Below are positions 61,184 to 64,000 of a DNA stretch of 64,000 nucleotides, piece after piece. The translations under genes and the position numbers were made by a program. The DNA is from Oceaniferula spumae. Lineage in GTDB: Bacteria > Verrucomicrobiota > Verrucomicrobiia > Verrucomicrobiales > Akkermansiaceae. The stretch is taken from contig NZ_AP026866.1 in NCBI RefSeq assembly GCF_042849255.1, forward strand, positions 2,294,001 through 2,358,000, read 5' to 3'. How positions within the stretch are numbered: the stretch's first letter is position 1; each line of letters opens with the position of its first letter. The notes beneath the pieces are model-generated. The model made no database searches. It was not told the origin of the DNA and saw nothing but the letters and a program-made list of their open reading frames with translations.

Positions 61184-62203
61184 CTACTCCACCAGCTCGG
61201 CAATTTGCACGGCATTCAGAGCCGCGCCTTTGCGGACCTGATCGCCGGTCACCCAGAGAGTCAGTGCATTTTCCAGCACCATGTCTTTGCGGATGCGGCC
61301 GATCAGGCAGTCGTCTCCCTTAGTGCTGTCTAGCGGCACAGGGTAGAGATTCTTGGACGGGTCATCGACCAGTCGGGTGCCTGGCATTTCAGTGTAAGCG
61401 GCACGCGCCTCTTCGACGTCGACCGGATTGTTGAAAATGGCGGTGACGGAGACGCAGTGCGAGCGGTGCACGGGCACACGAACGCAGGTGCAGGTGACGT
61501 TGAGATCCGAGAGACCGAGAATTTTGCGGCTTTCGAAATGCATCTTGAGCTCTTCCTTGGTGTAGCCGTTGTCGGTGAAAACATCCACCTGGGGGATGAC
61601 ATTGGAAGCGATCTGGTGCGGGTAGACTTTTTTCATCTCCGCAGTGACCTCGCCACCACCGGCAAGCACCTTGATTTGCTCGTCGAGCTCAATGATGCCC
61701 TGGGCACCACTGCCGGAGACGGCTTGGTAGCTGGAGGCGATGATGCTCTTCAGCCCGTAGAGCTTGTGCAGCGGGAAGAGAGCCATCAGGGTGATGATGG
61801 AAGTGCAGTTCGGGTTCGCGATGATGTTCCTAGGGCGGTCCTTGATCGCATCAGGGTTGATTTCAGGAACTACCAGCGGTACATCCTCGTCCATGCGGAA
61901 GCAGGAAGAGTTATCAATGACCACGCAGCCGGCTGCGGCGGCAGAGGGAGCAAACTCCTTAGAGATGCCGCCACCGGCGCTAAACAGGGCGATATCAATG
62001 TCCGCAAAGGAATCGCGTGTTAATTCCTTAACCTTAATTAAGTTTCCGCGGAATGGGATCTCCTTACCTGCAGATCTGGCTGAAGCTAATAAAGTTAATT
62101 CACTAATGGGGAAATTACGCTCTTCCAAACAATCGAGCATTTCTTGCCCGACTGCTCCTGTAGCCCCCACTATTGCTAGACGTTTTCCAGTTGTAGCACT
62201 CAT
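61184..62203 (-). CDS. asd: Aspartate-semialdehyde dehydrogenase
   Basis: A 339-residue enzyme. Rossmann start IVGATGAVGQEML, catalytic Cys in NPNCTSIIT, active-site His region PVHRSHCVS, and SSYQAVSGSGAQG. It makes aspartate semialdehyde from aspartyl phosphate for Lys/diaminopimelate, Met, Thr and Ile. Diaminopimelate supply fits the peptidoglycan genes in the window. ATG at 62203. Confidence 0.93.
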   Translation of the reverse strand: MSATTGKRLAIVGATGAVGQEMLDCLEERNFPISELTLLASARSAGKEIPFRGNLIKVKELTRDSFADIDIALFSAGGGISKEFAPSAAAAGCVVIDNSSCFRMDEDVPLVVPEINPDAIKDRPRNIIANPNCTSIITLMALFPLHKLYGLKSIIASSYQAVSGSGAQGIIELDEQIKVLAGGGEVTAEMKKVYPHQIASNVIPQVDVFTDNGYTKEELKMHFESRKILGLSDLNVTCTCVRVPVHRSHCVSVTAIFNNPVDVEEARAAYTEMPGTRLVDDPSKNLYPVPLDSTKGDDCLIGRIRKDMVLENALTLWVTGDQVRKGAALNAVQIAELVE

Positions 62204-62341
62204 AATTGCGGGCTGACAATGGCTGGCTGACGACTAGTGTCAACCCCGTGATTTTAAGAAAATTGTCATGCAGCGGATCAAAAAAAGATTAAATTTTGTG
62301 CTTTTTATTATTTTCAATTCGCATGTAATGGCTAATCGTGG

Positions 62342-62347
62342 TACAAT
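62342..62347 (+). promoter_or_regulatory. Possible -10 element for a leaderless transcript
   Basis: TACAAT at 62342-62347 lies only 6 nt before the ATG at 62354. If used, transcription would start at or within a base or two of the start codon. No clear -35 box. Confidence 0.3.
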
Positions 62348-62353
62348 CCACCC

Positions 62354-62662
62354 ATGGCTACTACGAAAAGAACTCGTTTCTCTCGCCGCGTCCCAGATCA
62401 CGTAACAGATGAAATCGTTAATGTGCTGGGTGATGACGACAGCTTCTTCGGATTTAATGATTTATTTGAAGCTGTCTACGCTAGGCTCAAGGAGCGTAAT
62501 GCCGTAAGTGGTGGGGAAGAAATGCTTCGCCTCCGCGCTTACGAAAAACTCCAGAATCTGGTCACCAGAGGTATGATTGAAAAGGAGGGCAAGGAATACA
62601 AAGGACTGGCAAAACTGTCCGAAGCTCACAGCGATTTCCTCGCCGCCCAAGAGTCCGCCTAG
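62354..62662 (+). CDS. Small conserved hypothetical protein, wHTH-like
   Basis: A 102-residue cytoplasmic protein with a basic N-terminus (TTKRTRFSRRVPDHV). An ordered helical part follows (about 18-90): VNVLGDDDSFFGFNDLFEAVYARLKERN, LRLRAYEKLQNLVTRGMIEKEGKEYKG, the latter with a winged-helix look. A DNA- or RNA-binding role is a guess. Its own terminator follows, so it is monocistronic. Confidence 0.7.
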   Translation: MATTKRTRFSRRVPDHVTDEIVNVLGDDDSFFGFNDLFEAVYARLKERNAVSGGEEMLRLRAYEKLQNLVTRGMIEKEGKEYKGLAKLSEAHSDFLAAQESA

Positions 62663-62721
62663 TGCGAACCGAGTGAAACAACCAATTTCGTGCTGGTTTT
62701 CCCAACACGAATCGTTTTAAA

Positions 62722-62760
62722 GAAACCCACGCCACCTCAACGGTGCGTGGGTTTTCTTTT
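62722..62760 (+). terminator. Rho-independent terminator
   Basis: Stem AAACCCACGC(C)ACC with GGTGCGTGGGTTT (one bulge), loop TCAAC, then TTCTTTT. It lies about 60 nt after the small gene and before the nuoA region. Confidence 0.85.
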
Positions 62761-62838
62761 ACAGATGACCACAGGCTCGGTAAAATTCTCCGACGCCGCC
62801 CTTACTAACAGATTCAACTTCCCACATTTTCATCCGCC

Positions 62839-63210
62839 ATGCTCCAGAACTATCTTCCCGTCATTATGCAGTGCACCATCGCCCTTGGCTTCGCCGGAAT
62901 GATGTTAGGCCTGAGTCTGCTGCTTGGTAAAAAAGGCAAACCGAATCCTGACAAGGAAAGTGCCTACGAGTGCGGCATGAAACCCATCGGTGACGGTGCT
63001 CCACGTTTCAGTGTGAAGTTCTACCTCGTGGCGATGTTGTTCGTGATCTTCGATATCGAAGTCGTCTTCATGTACCCGTGGGCCGTGCAATTTAAGGACC
63101 TCATCAAGGAAAGCGCCATGGCGTTCTGGAGTGTCTGCGGATTTGCGGGTATCCTGGCTGTGGCTTATATCTATGCGTTGAAAAAAGGCGCGCTCACTTG
63201 GAACGCCTGA
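62839..63210 (+). CDS. nuoA: NADH-quinone oxidoreductase subunit A
   Basis: A 123-residue membrane subunit of complex I with three helices. Signature: ESAYECGMKPIGDGAPRFSVKFYLVAMLFVIFDIEVVF, the conserved loop and Asp/Glu pair of NuoA/NdhC, then YPWAVQ. It does not lie next to nuoB: the next gene encodes a Dabb protein. So the complex I genes are at least partly scattered in this genome, unless the rest follows further right. Confidence 0.92.
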   Translation: MLQNYLPVIMQCTIALGFAGMMLGLSLLLGKKGKPNPDKESAYECGMKPIGDGAPRFSVKFYLVAMLFVIFDIEVVFMYPWAVQFKDLIKESAMAFWSVCGFAGILAVAYIYALKKGALTWNA

Positions 63211-63215
63211 TTGCC

Positions 63216-63533
63216 ATGATCCACCACGTTGTATTTTTCAAACTCAAGCCAACGGTCGACGACCAGAAGCTCGAGGAAATGATGCGCTCCACACGGAGCA
63301 TGCTACTAAAAATCCCGGAAGTGCTCAGTGTGCGCTCGGGAAAAAATATCGATACCAATGGCGAGTGGCCGTTCTTCCTCACAGTCGAGGTGGAATCTTT
63401 GGAAAAGCTCCGCATGTATGTTGAAGACCCACAGCACCTCAAGTACGTGCAAACGGTGATCAAACCCAACACCACTGCGCGCTTCGCCATGGACTTCCAG
63501 ACAGACCCCTCCAAGGATCTGAAATATTCCTAA
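63216..63533 (+). CDS. Stress-responsive alpha/beta-barrel (Dabb) domain protein
   Basis: A 105-residue protein: MIHHVVFFKLKP, then a helix ending MLLKIPEV, and a late RMYVEDPQHLKYVQTVI, the Dabb pattern. Homologues form dimeric ferredoxin-like barrels; some are enzymes, many are of unknown role. The ATG at 63216 starts at the conserved MIHHVV; a TTG at 63198 would overlap nuoA. It is only 5 nt past the nuoA stop, so the two are probably cotranscribed. Confidence 0.85.
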   Translation: MIHHVVFFKLKPTVDDQKLEEMMRSTRSMLLKIPEVLSVRSGKNIDTNGEWPFFLTVEVESLEKLRMYVEDPQHLKYVQTVIKPNTTARFAMDFQTDPSKDLKYS

Positions 63534-63709
63534 GTGTAGGAAAATAAACTCCCTACGTGGAGTCGCCGCGTGGGCGATACACTCGTTTGACTCCTGGCGG
63601 TAAAGATTTTCCCCTTTGCAGTATTCTCTGTAACGGATATAGTACGTCGAATGTCATGATGCGGGCACACCTCCCTCATCGTGATCTAACACCAAACTAT
63701 GATCCAGTT

Positions 63710-64000
63710 ATGAAAAACAGAACCACAGCATTGCTAGTGGCGTTGACACTCGGTGTCTGCGCCTCCTCGTCAGCCCAGAATCAAAACCGCACCGAACGCG
63801 AAGCGCAGGCCAACAGCCTCTATCAGCAAGGCATCGTCGCGATGGAAGCAGGCAAGTATGACCTCGCCAAGACCAGCTTCCGTGAAGTACTCCGCTTATA
63901 TCCCAAGCATACTCAGGCGCGCAGACACTTACTCCATCTCTTGGAAAACCGGGACTCACTTGAGATTGGCAAACGTAAAGCGACGCTGAAAAAAGTCATC
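63710..64000 (+). CDS. Secreted TPR protein, N-terminal part (runs off the window)
   Basis: The frame is open from the ATG at 63710 to the window edge (97 codons). Signal peptide ending CASSSAQN, then a single TPR-like unit: AQANSLYQQGIVAMEAGKYDLAKTSFREVLRLYPKH. The next residues are basic (KRKATLKKVI). This order recalls the N-terminus of verrucomicrobial secretin-like proteins, in which a TPR unit precedes the N0 domain. That is a guess: the secretin part is outside the window. It could equally be another secreted TPR protein. Confidence 0.6.
   Translation, partial: MKNRTTALLVALTLGVCASSSAQNQNRTEREAQANSLYQQGIVAMEAGKYDLAKTSFREVLRLYPKHTQARRHLLHLLENRDSLEIGKRKATLKKVI

Noticed and set aside
61457..62023. 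188-codon plus-strand frame inside asd
   Set aside because: Antisense to a gene with a complete set of catalytic motifs.

Overview
This is a chromosomal window from a heterotrophic bacterium of about 53% GC, most likely a (marine-type) verrucomicrobium. The pointers are three PEP-CTERM proteins, two DUF1080 sugar-hydrolase-type proteins (one beside a c-type cytochrome and a beta-propeller), an ECF sigma/anti-sigma pair with a membrane-anchored anti-sigma, a bactofilin, type II/IV-pilus-type secretion genes, discoidin-like surface proteins, and an almost complete lack of Shine-Dalgarno sequences. This placement is inference. There is no rRNA, no CRISPR array and no recognisable insertion sequence or prophage. 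The only tRNA is tRNA-Cys(GCA).

Layout. 0-6 kb: sigma/anti-sigma pair, a small PEP-CTERM protein and two class A penicillin-binding proteins, the second with a degenerate transpeptidase domain. 6-11.2 kb: an HtrA-type protease, an HtrA-like pseudoprotease with a nested PDZ domain, bactofilin, and small secreted or unknown proteins. 11.2-18.3 kb: a seven-gene minus-strand operon with a membrane FN3-like protein, a sodium:solute symporter, a 39-residue membrane microprotein, a carbamoyltransferase that lacks the aspartate-binding motif, an asparagine-synthase-type amidotransferase, an M20 N-carbamoyl/allantoate-type hydrolase and an isochorismatase-type amidohydrolase. 18.4-25.4 kb: DUF1294 protein, Lys-rich protein, pseudopilin, GspF and two GspE/PilB ATPases. 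25.6-34.2 kb: cation/proton antiporter, methyltransferase, SulP transporter, DUF1080 protein, ABC-F ATPase and unknowns. 34.4-37.6 kb: DUF1080 - cytochrome c - beta-propeller operon. 37.7-42 kb: porin-like barrel, DMT exporter, Mpl ligase and HAD phosphatase. 42-51.4 kb: a phosphothreonine-signalling locus. 51.4-55.1 kb: two tandem discoidin PEP-CTERM proteins, a DUF1508 protein and a periplasmic cyclophilin. 55.3-64 kb: arsR-acr3, tRNA-Cys, pfkA, a polyprenyl synthase, an unknown secreted protein, asd, a small conserved protein, nuoA, a Dabb protein and the start of a secreted TPR protein.

The most unusual region is 42.1-51.4 kb. It holds a double-FHA ABC-2 transporter, a transmembrane Ser/Thr kinase with PEGA and NTF2-like ectodomains, two PP2C phosphatases, an FHA protein with four repeated Asp/Glu-x-Thr motifs, and a protein joining a periplasmic trypsin-like protease to a cytoplasmic FHA domain through one membrane segment. 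I read it as a trans-envelope phosphothreonine circuit. No type VI secretion genes are present. Other unusual points are the ureido/carbamoyl operon with its microprotein, two active/inactive enzyme pairs (HtrA and PBP), and a roughly threefold excess of the hexamer TGTTAG/CTAACA in any reading frame and in intergenic DNA.

Limits: all calls were made by eye from sequence. Start codons are often uncertain because ribosome binding sites are absent. No database search was possible.
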